64,000 nt of DNA from Novosphingobium colocasiae (GCF_014652555.1 NZ_BMZA01000009.1:1-64000); one strand, 5' to 3'; positions 1 through 11,437 are shown, counted from the first letter of the stretch. The notes: a model not told the origin generated them from the letters alone. Numbers and translations are program-made.

Positions 1-43
1 CCAGCCGAAACTTTCAACCCGTTGCACTTCGGATGTGAATCCA

Positions 44-65
44 CACCCGGATCAAGTCCGGGGTG
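44..65. repeat. Short REP-like palindrome
   Basis: The left arm CACCCGGA and right arm TCCGGGGTG flank a TCAAG loop. This gives a nearly perfect hairpin with one bulged base. It resembles the GGACTTGATCCGGG type of intergenic palindrome common in alphaproteobacteria. The rest of positions 1-166 holds no gene that I can support. Confidence 0.5.
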
Positions 66-166
66 ACGTAACAAGACGAACTTCGGTTCCACCACGCCAG
101 AAGCCGTGGGCGGCTCGGGATGACGAACGCGGTGATGTGGTGGCAGTCGCGTTCCGTTGGCCGCGA

Positions 167-676
167 TCAGTTCTCCGAGACGACCGGCTTGGGCGTTACC
201 GCCTCTGCAGTTAGCACGCGGGGCTTGGCCGGTCCGCTGGCGATAGCAGTCGCCAGGGCCTGGGCTTGCGGGCAATCGTTGCCGCACAGGCTCTTGAGCC
301 GCGTCAGGTTGCGGCCCGCCTTGTCGAGCGCGCCCTTTTCGGCCAGCGCCAGACCTTCGCCACTGATCGCGTCGAGGTTGCGCGGATCGGCTTCGAGCGC
401 GGCGCGGTAGTAATGGACCGCCTTGCCCTGCATCCCGGTGCGCCGCGTCGCATCCGCCAGGCCCAGCAGCACGCTGACGCTGCCGGGCTGAACGGTTAGC
501 GCCGATTCGTATGCGTCGATCGCACTATCGAGGTCGCCGGCACGCGCGGCAGTGCGCCCTTCCTCGACCAGCGCCGCGGCGCGAGGATCAAGCTGTTCAG
601 GCGGGGCGGAAAACGATGCACTGGCGGAAATGGCCGCAACGAGCGACAGCGCCAGAGCAGCGGGAGTATAACGCAT
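167..676 (-). CDS. Secreted tetratricopeptide-repeat protein
   Basis: This is a predicted periplasmic TPR protein of about 169 residues. The ATG at 676 is preceded by AAGGA at good spacing and begins a clear signal peptide (MRYTPAALALSLVAAISASA). An in-frame ATG at 712 would add 12 residues and has a weaker ribosome binding site. Two to three TPR units follow, with the usual A-x-G-x-x-x-x-A-I-x-x-Y spacing (for example RAGDLDSAIDAYESAL and GKAVHYYRAALEADP). TPR folds mediate protein-protein contacts, but no partner can be named. It lies about 50 bp downstream of rsmB on the same strand, so the two may be cotranscribed. The function is unknown. Confidence 0.8.
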   Translation of the reverse strand: MRYTPAALALSLVAAISASASFSAPPEQLDPRAAALVEEGRTAARAGDLDSAIDAYESALTVQPGSVSVLLGLADATRRTGMQGKAVHYYRAALEADPRNLDAISGEGLALAEKGALDKAGRNLTRLKSLCGNDCPQAQALATAIASGPAKPRVLTAEAVTPKPVVSEN

Positions 677-723
677 CAACAGGTCCTTGGCCGAGGGCAG
701 CGTCCTCTTCATAGGGCTTCACG

Positions 724-1902
724 CTAACACAGCCGCTCGAACCGCGCGACGAAAAAGCCGTCGGTCCCGTCGTGCCACGGTGAAAGCCGCAAGCCGTGGC
801 CGCGCGGTTCGCCGGCCGGCAGGCCCGGCGGATCGGCGCGCCAGCTATCGCCCCGATTGGCCAGAAACGCCGCCGCCTGCCCGGCACCTTCGGCATCCAG
901 CAGCGAACAGGTCACGAACACCAACCGCCCGCCCGGCCGCACCAGCCGCGCGGCGATATCGAGCAGGCGGGACTGCATCTGCGCATAGCGATCGAGCTGC
1001 ACCGGGGTCAGCCGCCAGCGCGCCTCGGGATTGCGCCGCCAGGTGCCGGTGCCAGAGCATGGTGCATCGACCAGCACCGCATCCGCTGCGCCTTCGACTG
1101 CCGCCAGCGCCTGCGCCTCGCGCTTCGGATCGAGCAGCAGCGTCTCGATCAGCGATGCCCCCGCGCGGGTCGCGCGTTCGGGCAGGCGGGACAGGCGCGC
1201 GCGGTCGATATCGCAGGCGAGAAGCCGGCCCCGGTTCGCCATCGCCGCCGCCAACGCCAGCGTCTTGCCCCCCGCTCCGGCGCACAGATCGACCACCGTT
1301 TCGCCCGGTTGGGCGGCAACGGCTTCGCAGGTAAGCTGCGAGCCGGTGTCCTGCACTTCGATCATGCCGGCCCGAAATGCCGCGCTTTCCTCAATCCGGC
1401 TGTCGGCGGGAAAGCGCCAGCCATGCGTCGCGACGGTGCGCGTGCCGCCTTCGGGCATTTCTGCCGTATCTGCGCGCAGGGTGTTAAGGCGCACGTCCAG
1501 CGGGGCGCGATCGAGCAGCAGTGCCGCATCGGTCAGGGCCACACCGCTCTGCTCCAGCCGCTGTTCCAGCCAGCCTGGTGCCACTCCTGCGGCGGCGGGG
1601 GTCTCATCAGCGCCGATCGGTGCCGGGGCATGTGCCGATCCGTCGAACAGCGCGGAAACCGCCGGATCATCGCTCGCCAGCCGCAGCATCGCCGCGCGGC
1701 CGCTGGCCGGAACCTCTCCACAGGCGCGGATAGCGCGATAGGCAAGCTCGCGCACGGCGCGACGGTCCTTGGAGCCGGCGAAGCGGCGGGTGCGGAACCA
1801 GTCTGCGATCAGCCGGTCAGCCGGAGCCCCGCCCGCCTGCGCGGCGGCGATCACGCCGTCGAGGATCTCGATGGCGGCCTGGACGCGGGCAGCCGGGGTC
1901 AC
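724..1902 (-). CDS. rsmB: RsmB-family 16S rRNA (cytosine-C5) methyltransferase
   Basis: This protein of 392 residues belongs to the RsmB/NOP2/SUN family, which methylates a cytosine C5 in 16S rRNA using S-adenosylmethionine. The N-terminal third is a NusB-like RNA-binding domain. The C-terminal part is a Rossmann methyltransferase with the SAM loop VVDLCAGAGGKTLALAAAM. Both catalytic cysteines are present, in VDAPCSGTGTWRRNPEARW and in VFVTCSLLDAEG. The start codon is GTG, nine bases after the stop of guaB. The family is certain. The exact target base (C967 in E. coli) is inferred from the family. Confidence 0.9.
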   Translation of the reverse strand: MTPAARVQAAIEILDGVIAAAQAGGAPADRLIADWFRTRRFAGSKDRRAVRELAYRAIRACGEVPASGRAAMLRLASDDPAVSALFDGSAHAPAPIGADETPAAAGVAPGWLEQRLEQSGVALTDAALLLDRAPLDVRLNTLRADTAEMPEGGTRTVATHGWRFPADSRIEESAAFRAGMIEVQDTGSQLTCEAVAAQPGETVVDLCAGAGGKTLALAAAMANRGRLLACDIDRARLSRLPERATRAGASLIETLLLDPKREAQALAAVEGAADAVLVDAPCSGTGTWRRNPEARWRLTPVQLDRYAQMQSRLLDIAARLVRPGGRLVFVTCSLLDAEGAGQAAAFLANRGDSWRADPPGLPAGEPRGHGLRLSPWHDGTDGFFVARFERLC

Positions 1903-1911
1903 CGGGCCGGC

Positions 1912-3390
<1,479 letters not shown>

Positions 3391-3490
3391 TCATGCCCAC
3401 AGGAGGGCACAGCCGGGGAGAATCGTGGCGGCCCATGTAATCAAAGGGACCGTCAAGGGCTAGGCGGTATTTTCGCCGGCCCTGCCGCCC

Positions 3491-5023
3491 CTATCGCCCC
3501 TGCCCGGCACCTTTGGAAAGCGGCGTTGGCGGGACCTTGCGGACATCGGCGAACCAGCGCCCCAGCGCCGTCAGCATCTTCACGTCCTCCGCCGCGCCGC
3601 CCAGTTCGATCGGGTGCGACAGATCATCACCCGGACGGTGATAGTTGCCGTCGAAGAACGCGCGCATGAGATCGAGATTGCCGTAGGCGGTGGTCACCAT
3701 CACCGCAGGAATATCGTGCTGGAGCAAGGCCCAGCCGTCCTGGCGGCGGACGAACTCGTTCGCGGCATCGCCATCGACCAGATTGAACCGCTCCGCCTTG
3801 GCGACACGGGCGATATCGCGGTCCAGCCCGGTCATCCCCCGGCCGACGACGGCGAACGGCGTCCCGCGCGGGGCGACCGCAACCGAATCGATGTTGAACG
3901 CCGCGACGATATGCGACAGCGGCAGCGGCGGATTGTCGGCAAAGGCATGCGCGCCGAGCAGGCCCAGCTCCTCACCGGTGGTGGCGAGGAAATAGACGTC
4001 GCGATCCAGTTGCGGCAGGCGCGACAGCCGGCGCGCCACTTCGGTCAGCGCCGCCACCCCGCTGGCGTTATCGACCGCGCCATTGCACACCAGGTCTTCG
4101 GCCGGCGGCTCGGCGCAGATGCCGAAGTGGTCCCAGTGCGCCAGGAACAGCACCGCGCCATATTCCGGATTACGGCCGGGCAGCCGGGCGATCAGGTTGT
4201 GGGTGTTGATCGTGGTTTCGCGGGTGGTAGCTTCCATCGATACGCTCAGGTCCAACGGCACCGGCAGGAAATCCGGGGAAGCGGCCTGCTTTTCGTACCA
4301 GTCCAGCGAATGCGGGCCGCCGGACATGACGTTGGCCATCGCATCCCGGCTGATGAAGGCTTCGAGATCGCCGCCCAGCGAATCCTGCGCCAGCGCATAG
4401 CCCGACCGCTGCCGCCGCGCCGCCACCTCATCCAGGTTGCGATCACCATCCAGAACGGTCAGCACCGCCGAGGCACCCGCCGCCAGCAGCGCGTTCTGGC
4501 GGGTGCTGTCCTGGCTGTCGGCATTGTTGCCGTCCAGCACGACCGCCACCCTGCCCGCCAGTTCGGTGCGCGAATAGTCCTGCCCCCGGGCGTAGCCCAC
4601 GAACAGCATCGGCGCATCGCGCACCAGACTGCGGCGGCCCGAAGTCAGCACCAGCACCTTGGCCGGCATGTAGATCGCCCGCCGCCCCTTGCGCGCGAAC
4701 TGAGCCACCGAATCGGCCGGCTCGCGGGCCACCATCGTCACCGGGGCGAACCATTCGTTGCCGGGATCGTTCGTGCCCGAAACCAGGCCGATATCGTACC
4801 ACTGCCGGGCGATGTAGCGCAGCGTCTTGGCCTCACCCTCGGTCCCGGGCTCGCGGCCTTGCAGATCGTCGCTCGCCAGCACTTCGATGTGGCGGCGCAG
4901 TTGCGCTTCCAGTTCCTGATCCGCGCGACTGCGGGATGCCGCATTCAGCGGCGCGGCGGGGAGCAGGATCAGGGCGCAACTGCACAAGCACAGCGCGTGC
5001 AGCACCCCCCCTGCCCGACGCAT
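3491..5023 (-). CDS. Secreted M28-family zinc aminopeptidase
   Basis: This is a predicted exported metallopeptidase of about 510 residues. The ATG at 5023 begins a signal peptide (MRRAGGVLHALCLCSCALIL, cleavage near AAPLNAA). Longer in-frame starts up to 5236 would almost reach the divergent gene at 5248. The M28 di-zinc ligands are visible: LAHWDHFG (His), NGAVDNASGVAAL (Asp), TTGEELGLLG (catalytic Glu pair), FNIDSVA (Asp) and NYHRPGDDL (His). A PA-type insert (about residues 120-210) lies before the catalytic core, as in many secreted M28 peptidases. The substrate is unknown but is likely to be peptides in the periplasm or outside the cell. It is divergent from the next metallopeptidase gene. 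Confidence 0.9.
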   Translation of the reverse strand: MRRAGGVLHALCLCSCALILLPAAPLNAASRSRADQELEAQLRRHIEVLASDDLQGREPGTEGEAKTLRYIARQWYDIGLVSGTNDPGNEWFAPVTMVAREPADSVAQFARKGRRAIYMPAKVLVLTSGRRSLVRDAPMLFVGYARGQDYSRTELAGRVAVVLDGNNADSQDSTRQNALLAAGASAVLTVLDGDRNLDEVAARRQRSGYALAQDSLGGDLEAFISRDAMANVMSGGPHSLDWYEKQAASPDFLPVPLDLSVSMEATTRETTINTHNLIARLPGRNPEYGAVLFLAHWDHFGICAEPPAEDLVCNGAVDNASGVAALTEVARRLSRLPQLDRDVYFLATTGEELGLLGAHAFADNPPLPLSHIVAAFNIDSVAVAPRGTPFAVVGRGMTGLDRDIARVAKAERFNLVDGDAANEFVRRQDGWALLQHDIPAVMVTTAYGNLDLMRAFFDGNYHRPGDDLSHPIELGGAAEDVKMLTALGRWFADVRKVPPTPLSKGAGQGR

Positions 5024-5247
5024 CGCGCCGGCCAGCCCGCCCAAGTTTTCGGTTCCCACCCTGCCGCTGCGATTCACGCCCCGAATATACGCCGTTTGCG
5101 CAAGTTGGCGCGGGGAATCTGCGCGCCGACGGACCATACCGTCCTTTTCCTGCAAGCCGTGAAAGCTGCGCCGTGGGGGCTGTCCAGAACCAGCCGGCAC
5201 GCTATGCGTTAGCAGCAAGCCGATCCATCGTTTCAAGGGTAGCCAGG

Positions 5248-6114
5248 ATGCGTCTCGACAGGTTCAATCCCGCCAATGTCCGCGTCAGCAATTCCGGAGG
5301 CGGCGGGGGCTTTCCCGGCGGGGGTGGCGGAAAACTGGGCTGCGGCACGCTGATTCTGGTGCTGATCGGGGCCACCGTGTTCGGCATTGATCCTCGGCAG
5401 ATGCTGGGCACGATCGACGCCGTCCAGCAGCAGACCCCGCAGCGCCAGGAGCAGCAGGCCGGGCCGCAGGACGCCGAAGCGATCTGCGCCGCCAACGATT
5501 ACGCGCTGGAATCGTGCAACGCGCTCAGTTCGCTGAACACGACCTGGCAACCGCTGTTCGCCAAGGCCAACATCCCGTTCGAACAGCCCACACTTAACTT
5601 CTACAACGGCGGCACTCGGTCCGGCTGCGGCGCGGCGCAAAGTTCGATGGCGCCGTTCTACTGCCCGGCAGATCAGGGCATCTATATCGACACCAGCTTC
5701 TACGACCAGCTTGATCGCGAACTGGGCGCAAAGGGCGATTTCGCGCGGTACTACGTGATGGCGCACGAATATGGCCACCATGTCCAGAAGATGGTCGGCC
5801 TCGAAAATCACGTTCGCGAGGCGCAGCAGCGCAACCCTTCGCAGGCCAACGCGCTGCAGGTGCGGATGGAACTGCAGGCCGATTGCTACGCCGGGGTCTG
5901 GGCCGGCAAGCACAAGGACCTGATCGAGCCGGGCGACCTTGAAGAGGGCATGACCGCGGCCAGCGCCATCGGCGACGATACGCTGATGAAAAACGCCGGG
6001 CGCGAAGTCGCGCCCGAGAGTTTCACGCACGGCACCAGTGCCCAGCGGATGGAATGGCTGCGCAAAGGGCTCGACACCGGGAACGAGGACGCTTGCGACA
6101 CGTTCGGTAACTGA
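5248..6114 (+). CDS. Membrane-anchored neutral zinc metallopeptidase, YpfJ family
   Basis: This protein of 288 residues belongs to the YpfJ (putative neutral zinc metallopeptidase) family. It has the family's N-terminal layout: a short basic segment, a glycine-rich stretch, and one membrane segment (residues about 32-50, CGTLILVLIGATVFGI). The catalytic domain follows with the HExxH zinc motif in YVMAHEYGHHVQ and a downstream MELQADCYAGVWA region supplying the third ligand. The start at 5248 was chosen from homology to the MRLDRFNP start. Its substrate is not known. It is divergent from the M28 peptidase gene, and the next gene follows after 35 bases. Confidence 0.92.
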   Translation: MRLDRFNPANVRVSNSGGGGGFPGGGGGKLGCGTLILVLIGATVFGIDPRQMLGTIDAVQQQTPQRQEQQAGPQDAEAICAANDYALESCNALSSLNTTWQPLFAKANIPFEQPTLNFYNGGTRSGCGAAQSSMAPFYCPADQGIYIDTSFYDQLDRELGAKGDFARYYVMAHEYGHHVQKMVGLENHVREAQQRNPSQANALQVRMELQADCYAGVWAGKHKDLIEPGDLEEGMTAASAIGDDTLMKNAGREVAPESFTHGTSAQRMEWLRKGLDTGNEDACDTFGN

Positions 6115-6149
6115 GGGTCGGACGGGCTACCGATCAACAGGAGGATGAA

Positions 6150-6773
6150 ATGCGCAAAGTCTGGTTGATCGCCGCTGCCGCCGGCACGCTGCTGGTCATG
6201 CCGGCACAGGCCCGGCAGGACAAGCCGGCAGATGCCAAGCAGGAAAAGGCCGAACGCCCGCTTACCGATGGCAATCCCAACCTTGTCGATGCCGCCAAGA
6301 CCCCGCTCAGCGATCTCAACATCGACAAGAAGGACATCCCGCCGACGCTGACCAATGCCATCGCCGAACCCTATACGCTGGACGGGCTCAAGGGCTGCAA
6401 GAAGCTCAGCTCCGCGATTACCGAACTCGACGGCATCCTCGGGCCGGACATCGAAATGCCGCAGGAAGATCGCGAAAAGCTGAGCAGCGGCCGCATCGCC
6501 AAGTGGGTGGTGGCCAAGTTCATCCCGTTCCGTGGCCTGATCCGCGAGATTTCAGGTGCCAACGATCAGGAAGTGCAACTGCGCACCGCCGTTCAGGCCG
6601 GCATGGCCCGCCGCGCCTTCCTCAAGGGTGTCGGCGAAGCGCGCGGCTGCAAATATCCCGCTCGCCCTGCCCCCGCGAGCATGATCGCCGCCCGCAAGGC
6701 CGAGATCGTGGCAGCACGCGAACAGAAGAATGCCGACAAAGCAGAGGGCAAGACGGTTGCCAAGGCCGATTGA
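6150..6773 (+). CDS. Exported protein of unknown function
   Basis: I do not recognise this family. It is 207 residues with a clear signal peptide (MRKVWLIAAAAGTLLVMPAQA) and a good ribosome binding site (AACAGGAGG) upstream. The mature part is rich in lysine, alanine and glutamate. It contains one weakly hydrophobic stretch (WVVAKFIPFRGLIREISG) and two cysteines (GCKKL and RGCKYP) that could form a periplasmic disulfide. The C-terminus is a lysine/alanine/glutamate helix. It follows the YpfJ-type peptidase by 35 bases on the same strand, so it may be cotranscribed with it. It converges on creD with nine bases between the genes. Confidence 0.7.
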   Translation: MRKVWLIAAAAGTLLVMPAQARQDKPADAKQEKAERPLTDGNPNLVDAAKTPLSDLNIDKKDIPPTLTNAIAEPYTLDGLKGCKKLSSAITELDGILGPDIEMPQEDREKLSSGRIAKWVVAKFIPFRGLIREISGANDQEVQLRTAVQAGMARRAFLKGVGEARGCKYPARPAPASMIAARKAEIVAAREQKNADKAEGKTVAKAD

Positions 6774-6782
6774 CGGGCCGCA

Positions 6783-8222
6783 TCAGTCGGACTGGGGCGC
6801 AACCTGCTTGCCGACAGTGCCCCAATCCACCCCGCGCGTCGCGTACATGACCCCGGCCAGCGCCACGAACAGCAGCAACGCGCCGATCATCAGTGACCAG
6901 GCCTCCAGATTGAGCAGTACGAACAGCAGCGCATAGAGCCCGACCAGCAGGGCCCCGATGAAGCGCGCGCGTTTCCAGGTTCGCAGCACGGCGGCGCTGT
7001 AGCAGGTGAGCAGGCCGATCATCGCCCCGCCCGCCACGACATAGGCGGGAGTGAACCCGATCACTTCGGCAAAGGCCAGCAACAGCACGAAGAACAGGAC
7101 CAGCCCGGCCCCGGTCAGCAGGTATTCCACCGCCGCCACCCGCGCCCCGCCGACCACGTCGAACAGGAAAAAGGCAAGGAAGGTGAAGCCGATGAACAGG
7201 AACCCGTACTTCACCGATCGATCGACCTTGGAATAGAGGTTCACCGGCTCGATCAGGCTGATGTTCAGGCTGTGGCTCGGGCCCCCGACAACTTCGTTCG
7301 CGCCGCCAGCGGCAATGTCCACCGCGCTTGGCGCAATAGCTTCCGCCATGCCGTAGCTGTTCCCCGGCGGCTGGGGCAGGCCGAAATCCTGCGTCGCCAC
7401 CGGCGGCTGGCCGAGCGCGAGCTTGTCCACCTCGTAATGCGCGGTGAAGCCCTTGTCCGACACTTGCGGTTTTTCGGGCAGGAACGAGCCGTCGAAGCTA
7501 GGGCTGGGCCATGCCGAGCGGACGTCCCACTCCGTCGATCCGCCGCGCGGGACCAGGCTTATGGTGCGGCTGCCGCGCAGTTCGAAGCCGTAATCGACAT
7601 CGAGCGCGCCCAGCCCGTCCCAGGCGAGGAAAGCGAAGAAACCCTGTCCGCCGGACGATGCCGGGCCTTTGCCGGGCTGCACCTCCAGCGGCCGACCGTT
7701 GGCGAGGAGCCTGCCGCCCGTGGTCAACCCCCGCGCGTCGGAAGCGCCCATCCGCAATTCGGCACGATCCCACAGCAGGCGTTCACGCGTCACCCCGAAC
7801 CGCGCCAGATCGCCCGGCAGCGCAAACCGCGCCTTGCCCTTGGTCTGCGCCACGAACAGCACCGAACGGTAGATCGACTTGCGCCGCTCCTGCGGATCGA
7901 TGCGGGTCGTCGCGCGGTTGCTGACCGGCGAGATGTAGAGGTTCTTTTCCACCTCGACCACGCGGCTGACCTGCTTGCCGTCGACCGTTTCGTTCTGCGT
8001 CTGCGTGGTGCGGAACGGCACCACCAGCACCGGCCCGGATATGACCTGCGGCCCGCCCCACCCGGCGTTGATCGCCGCCTGCGCCGTGGCCGATTGTTCC
8101 TGCCGGTCATAGACGAGGGCGTAGACCAGCATCAGCGGCGCAATCAGCACCAGACTGACGAGACCGACGAACAGTAGCTTCATTCCGGGAGAACGCTCAC
8201 GGCGCGGGGTGGGCTCGGTCAT
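6783..8222 (-). CDS. creD: CreD-family inner membrane protein
   Basis: This protein of 479 residues matches the CreD (Cet) family of inner-membrane proteins. There is one N-terminal membrane helix (LLFVGLVSLVLIAPLMLVYALV), then a long periplasmic domain of about 300 residues. That domain holds the family segment from GWGGPQVISGPVLVVPF to the ISLVPRG and GSFLPEKPQVSDKGFTAHYEV region. Four to five helices follow near the C-terminus (YGFLFIGFTFLAFFLFDVVGG onward). In enterobacteria creD belongs to the CreBC regulon and affects colicin tolerance and envelope integrity. No creBC genes are visible here, so regulation is unknown. Confidence 0.9.
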   Translation of the reverse strand: MTEPTPRRERSPGMKLLFVGLVSLVLIAPLMLVYALVYDRQEQSATAQAAINAGWGGPQVISGPVLVVPFRTTQTQNETVDGKQVSRVVEVEKNLYISPVSNRATTRIDPQERRKSIYRSVLFVAQTKGKARFALPGDLARFGVTRERLLWDRAELRMGASDARGLTTGGRLLANGRPLEVQPGKGPASSGGQGFFAFLAWDGLGALDVDYGFELRGSRTISLVPRGGSTEWDVRSAWPSPSFDGSFLPEKPQVSDKGFTAHYEVDKLALGQPPVATQDFGLPQPPGNSYGMAEAIAPSAVDIAAGGANEVVGGPSHSLNISLIEPVNLYSKVDRSVKYGFLFIGFTFLAFFLFDVVGGARVAAVEYLLTGAGLVLFFVLLLAFAEVIGFTPAYVVAGGAMIGLLTCYSAAVLRTWKRARFIGALLVGLYALLFVLLNLEAWSLMIGALLLFVALAGVMYATRGVDWGTVGKQVAPQSD

Positions 8223-8383
8223 GTCCTCTCCTGCGGTTTATCGGTGCGGACGAACCGGATGACACACGCGGCCTGTGTTCCTGCCATCGCGCTGAACGGA
8301 TACTATGCGGATTATCATCCAAGTCCATGGCCCACCAGCCAAACCGAGCAACTGCCATGCTCGCTGACAGGATTCATCTGTCA

Positions 8384-8470
8384 TCGTCTTTGCGAGCGAC
8401 CAAAGGTCGCGAAGCAATCCAGGGCCGGCGCAATCCGCCCTGGGTTGCTTCGCCTACGGCTCGCAACGAC
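8384..8470. repeat. REP-like double inverted repeat
   Basis: The outer arms CGTCTTTGCGAGC (8384-8396) and GCTCGCAACGACG (8458-8470) pair with one mismatch. The inner arms CGAAGCAATCCAGGG (8409-8423) and CCCTGGGTTGCTTCG (8437-8451) also pair with one mismatch. The unit resembles the GCGAAGCAATCC palindromes widely scattered in proteobacterial genomes. The stop codon of the membrane protein gene at 8454 lies inside it. The rest of 8223-8453 shows no gene. Confidence 0.75.
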
Positions 8471-9227
8471 GAGGAACGGGAACGGATGAACCCGTTTCTC
8501 GGGGAGACAACAAGGCGCTGCGAGCCGATGCAACCAGATAGATCATGATTATATGGGCAGGCGTTGCCATAAAAAGCGTGTCCACCGCCGTATTGGCGAT
8601 GATGAGACCCACGCCCGCGATACCCACACCGGCGATCGTGGTCACGATCCATGACCGTGCAGTTCTGTTGGCGTCCCATTGCCAGAGCGATGCAGGCAGT
8701 CTGCCAAACCCTATCATCAACACAGCACCTACCGTGGCCGAGATTGCTGCGATGATAGGATACCCGATTGTCGCACTGATGATTGGGATCCCCGCGCTAT
8801 CTGCGCACAACGGCACATAATCACCGCGCCGGACGTCAAGGACAATACTAACAACGAAGCCGACCCAGCCGACAGCAAGCGCACAAAAACCCAGCACGAA
8901 ATATGTCCGCCTAAGAACAGGCGTCGTAGGCCAGCGTCGGTCCCTATCGGGGAACATCTTAACGAGGAGAAGCAAGACGACACCGGCCAGGACTAGGCTG
9001 GCACCACCCTGCATAAGCGGATACCGCCAGGTCAAAAGCGGCAACAGCTCATCGTTCCATCCGGAACGATAACGGCCATCCAGCCCGCAAGCGGCCAGCT
9101 TGATCCGCCCGGCAAGTTCAGGGTTCTTGTAAGCCGGAAAAAACAGGCCGCTGGCGAAAATCAATCCGCCAGCGGCCGTAATTATTGCTGCAAGTTTGCC
9201 CGTCGTGAAGCCGGCCAGACCTGGCAT
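8454..9227 (-). CDS. Unknown polytopic membrane protein at the end of the sdhCDA operon
   Basis: I do not recognise this family. The protein of 257 residues has five to six predicted membrane helices, near residues 11-32, 68-88, 108-130, 148-175, 192-212 and 216-232. A loop between helices 1 and 2 has two cysteines and tryptophans. The start codon is only three bases after the sdhA stop, so translation is very likely coupled to the succinate dehydrogenase operon. The last 15-20 residues and the stop codon come from a REP-like palindrome, so the C-terminus may be altered relative to relatives. It does not look like SdhC, SdhD or an assembly factor. Confidence 0.7.
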   Translation of the reverse strand: MPGLAGFTTGKLAAIITAAGGLIFASGLFFPAYKNPELAGRIKLAACGLDGRYRSGWNDELLPLLTWRYPLMQGGASLVLAGVVLLLLVKMFPDRDRRWPTTPVLRRTYFVLGFCALAVGWVGFVVSIVLDVRRGDYVPLCADSAGIPIISATIGYPIIAAISATVGAVLMIGFGRLPASLWQWDANRTARSWIVTTIAGVGIAGVGLIIANTAVDTLFMATPAHIIMIYLVASARSALLSPRETGSSVPVPRRCEP

Positions 9228-9230
9228 GGC

Positions 9231-11039
9231 TCAGTAAACGCGCGCCTTCGGCTTGATGTATTCCACATCATCGGTCAGCGTGAATTCGTGGACCGGGCGG
9301 TAGTCGAGACGCACCGCGCCGCCCTTGCCGCCCCAGCCGTCGAACCAGCCCACGGTATGCTTCATCCAGTTCGCGTCGTCGCGGTTGGGGAAGTCTTCGT
9401 GAGCGTGGGCGCCGCGCGATTCCTTGCGGTTCTGCGCGCCGTGCAGGGTGACGGATGCCTGGCTGATGAGGTTGTCCAGCTCCATCGTCTCGACGAGGTC
9501 GGAGTTCCAGATCAGGCCGCGGTCCGAAACCTTGATGTCGGTCATGCGGGCATAGGTCGCCGCCAGCTTTTCCTTGCCTTCGACCATCAGCTCGTCGTTG
9601 CGGAACACCGCCGCGTGGAGCGACATCGTGCGCTGCATCTCGGTGCGGATTTCCGCCGTCGGCGAACTGCCGTTGGCGTTGCGGAAGTGATCGAGACGGG
9701 TCAGCGCCAGATCAGCCGAATCCTTGGGCAGTTCGGCCTGCTTGGCCATCGGCTTGATGTTTTCCTTGAGGTACAGGCCCGTCGCCCGGCCGAACACGAC
9801 AAGGTCGATCAGCGAGTTCGAGCCAAGGCGGTTAGCGCCGTGGACCGAAACGCAAGCCGCTTCGCCCACCGCGAACAGGCCCGGAACCACGGTTTCGGGA
9901 TCGCCATCGGGGCCGATGGTCATCACGCGGCCGTTAAAGTCGCACGGAATGCCGCCCATGTTGTAGTGGACGGTCGGCACGACCGGCAGCGGCTGGCGGG
10001 TCAGATCGACGCCGGCGAAGATCTTGCCGCTTTCAGTGATGCCCGGCAGACGTTCGCCCAGCACCTTGGGATCGATGTGATCGAGGTGCAGGTAGATGTG
10101 GTCCTTGTGCGGGCCCACGCCGCGGCCTTCGCGAATTTCCAGCGCCATCGAACGCGACACGACGTCACGGCTGGCGAGGTCCTTGGCCGAGGGCGCGTAA
10201 CGCTCCATGAAGCGCTCGCCCTCGGAGTTGGTCAGGTAGCCGCCCTCACCGCGCGCACCCTCGGTGATGAGGACGCCGGCACCGTAGATGCCGGTGGGGT
10301 GGAACTGGACGAATTCCATGTCCTGCAGCGGCAGGCCGGCGCGCAGCACCATGCCGCCGCCATCGCCGGTGCAGGTGTGCGCCGAAGTGGCGGTGAAGTA
10401 CGAACGGCCATAGCCGCCGGTTGCCAGCACCACGGCCTGCGAACGGAAGCGGTGGATCGAACCATCGTCCATGCACAGCGCGATCACGCCGACGCACTGG
10501 CCGCCTTCCATGATGAGGTCGATCGCGAAGTATTCGATGAAGAAGTCCGCATCGTACTTCAGCGACTGCTGGTACAGCGCGTGCAGCATGGCGTGACCGG
10601 TGCGGTCAGCGGCGGCGCAGGTGCGCTGCACCGGCGGGCCTTCGCCCATGTTCTGCATGTGACCGCCGAACGGGCGCTGGTAGATCGTGCCATCGGCGTT
10701 GCGGCTGAACGGCACGCCGGCGTGCTCCAGCTCGTAAACCGCGGCGGGGGCTTCGCGCACCATGTATTCGATGGCGTCCTGATCGCCCAGCCAGTCCGAC
10801 CCCTTGACGGTGTCGTACATGTGCCAGGTCCAGTGATCGGGCGTGTTGTTGCAAAGCGAGGCGGCGATGCCGCCCTGCGCCGCGACGGTGTGCGAGCGGG
10901 TCGGGAAGACCTTGGTGATGCACGCGGTCTTCAGGCCCGCTTCGGCGGAGCCCATCGTGGCGCGCAGCCCCGAGCCGCCGGCGCCGACGACGACGGTGTC
11001 GTAAGTATGGTCGATGATCTTGTAGGCAGGCGCGGACAT
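9231..11039 (-). CDS. sdhA: Succinate dehydrogenase flavoprotein subunit
   Basis: This FAD-bearing catalytic subunit of complex II oxidises succinate to fumarate on the cytoplasmic face of the inner membrane. It is 602 residues. The FAD motif [15 protein letters not shown] is near residue 15. The covalent flavin site is in [11 protein letters not shown]. The substrate and capping-domain motifs [11 protein letters not shown] and [10 protein letters not shown] are present, as is [18 protein letters not shown]. The start at 11039 ([14 protein letters not shown]) overlaps the sdhD stop by one base (TGATG). Longer in-frame starts to 11312 run through sdhD and are rejected. Unlike many operons, sdhB is not next to it but at 45535. 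Confidence 0.97.
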   Translation of the reverse strand: MSAPAYKIIDHTYDTVVVGAGGSGLRATMGSAEAGLKTACITKVFPTRSHTVAAQGGIAASLCNNTPDHWTWHMYDTVKGSDWLGDQDAIEYMVREAPAAVYELEHAGVPFSRNADGTIYQRPFGGHMQNMGEGPPVQRTCAAADRTGHAMLHALYQQSLKYDADFFIEYFAIDLIMEGGQCVGVIALCMDDGSIHRFRSQAVVLATGGYGRSYFTATSAHTCTGDGGGMVLRAGLPLQDMEFVQFHPTGIYGAGVLITEGARGEGGYLTNSEGERFMERYAPSAKDLASRDVVSRSMALEIREGRGVGPHKDHIYLHLDHIDPKVLGERLPGITESGKIFAGVDLTRQPLPVVPTVHYNMGGIPCDFNGRVMTIGPDGDPETVVPGLFAVGEAACVSVHGANRLGSNSLIDLVVFGRATGLYLKENIKPMAKQAELPKDSADLALTRLDHFRNANGSSPTAEIRTEMQRTMSLHAAVFRNDELMVEGKEKLAATYARMTDIKVSDRGLIWNSDLVETMELDNLISQASVTLHGAQNRKESRGAHAHEDFPNRDDANWMKHTVGWFDGWGGKGGAVRLDYRPVHEFTLTDDVEYIKPKARVY

Positions 11040-11425
11040 CAGGCGTGAGCTCCCAGCGCGAGGCGGATGATGCAGAACACGCCGAACGCGGCTCCGCCGA
11101 AAGCGGCAAGGTTCAGCGCGGCGATGCAGGCGAACTTGTTGGCATGTTCGTGGACATAGTCCTCCACCACCACCTGCAGCCCGAGGCGGGCGTGCCAGAA
11201 GGTGGAGATGACCAGCAGCGCCATCGCCGTGGCCGGCACCGGCTTGACGATCCATTCGATCACGCTGGCGTAATGCAGGTTGGGCAGCATCAGGATCGAG
11301 ACGACCAGCCACAGCACCAGCAGCAGGTTGCCGATCGCGGTGAAGCGCTGCAGCAGCCAGTGATGCGCGCCGCTCTTCGCCGAGCCGAGGCCGCGCACGC
11401 GGCCGATGGATGTTCCGTTACCCAT
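11039..11425 (-). CDS. sdhD: Succinate dehydrogenase membrane anchor subunit
   Basis: This small integral membrane subunit (128 residues) anchors SdhAB and forms the quinone and heme pocket with SdhC. There are three membrane helices, near residues 28-48, 60-80 and 97-122. The family motifs [14 protein letters not shown] and [19 protein letters not shown] are clear, and the histidine after the second helix is in the heme-ligand position. The stop overlaps the sdhA start by one base, and sdhC ends 12 bases upstream of the start. The order sdhC-sdhD-sdhA is typical of alphaproteobacteria. Confidence 0.95.
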   Translation of the reverse strand: MGNGTSIGRVRGLGSAKSGAHHWLLQRFTAIGNLLLVLWLVVSILMLPNLHYASVIEWIVKPVPATAMALLVISTFWHARLGLQVVVEDYVHEHANKFACIAALNLAAFGGAAFGVFCIIRLALGAHA

Positions 11426-11437
11426 GTCTCAAAGCCC

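Noticed and set aside
11040-11312. N-terminal extension of sdhA
   Set aside because: It reads through sdhD in another frame. SdhA begins at [11 protein letters not shown].
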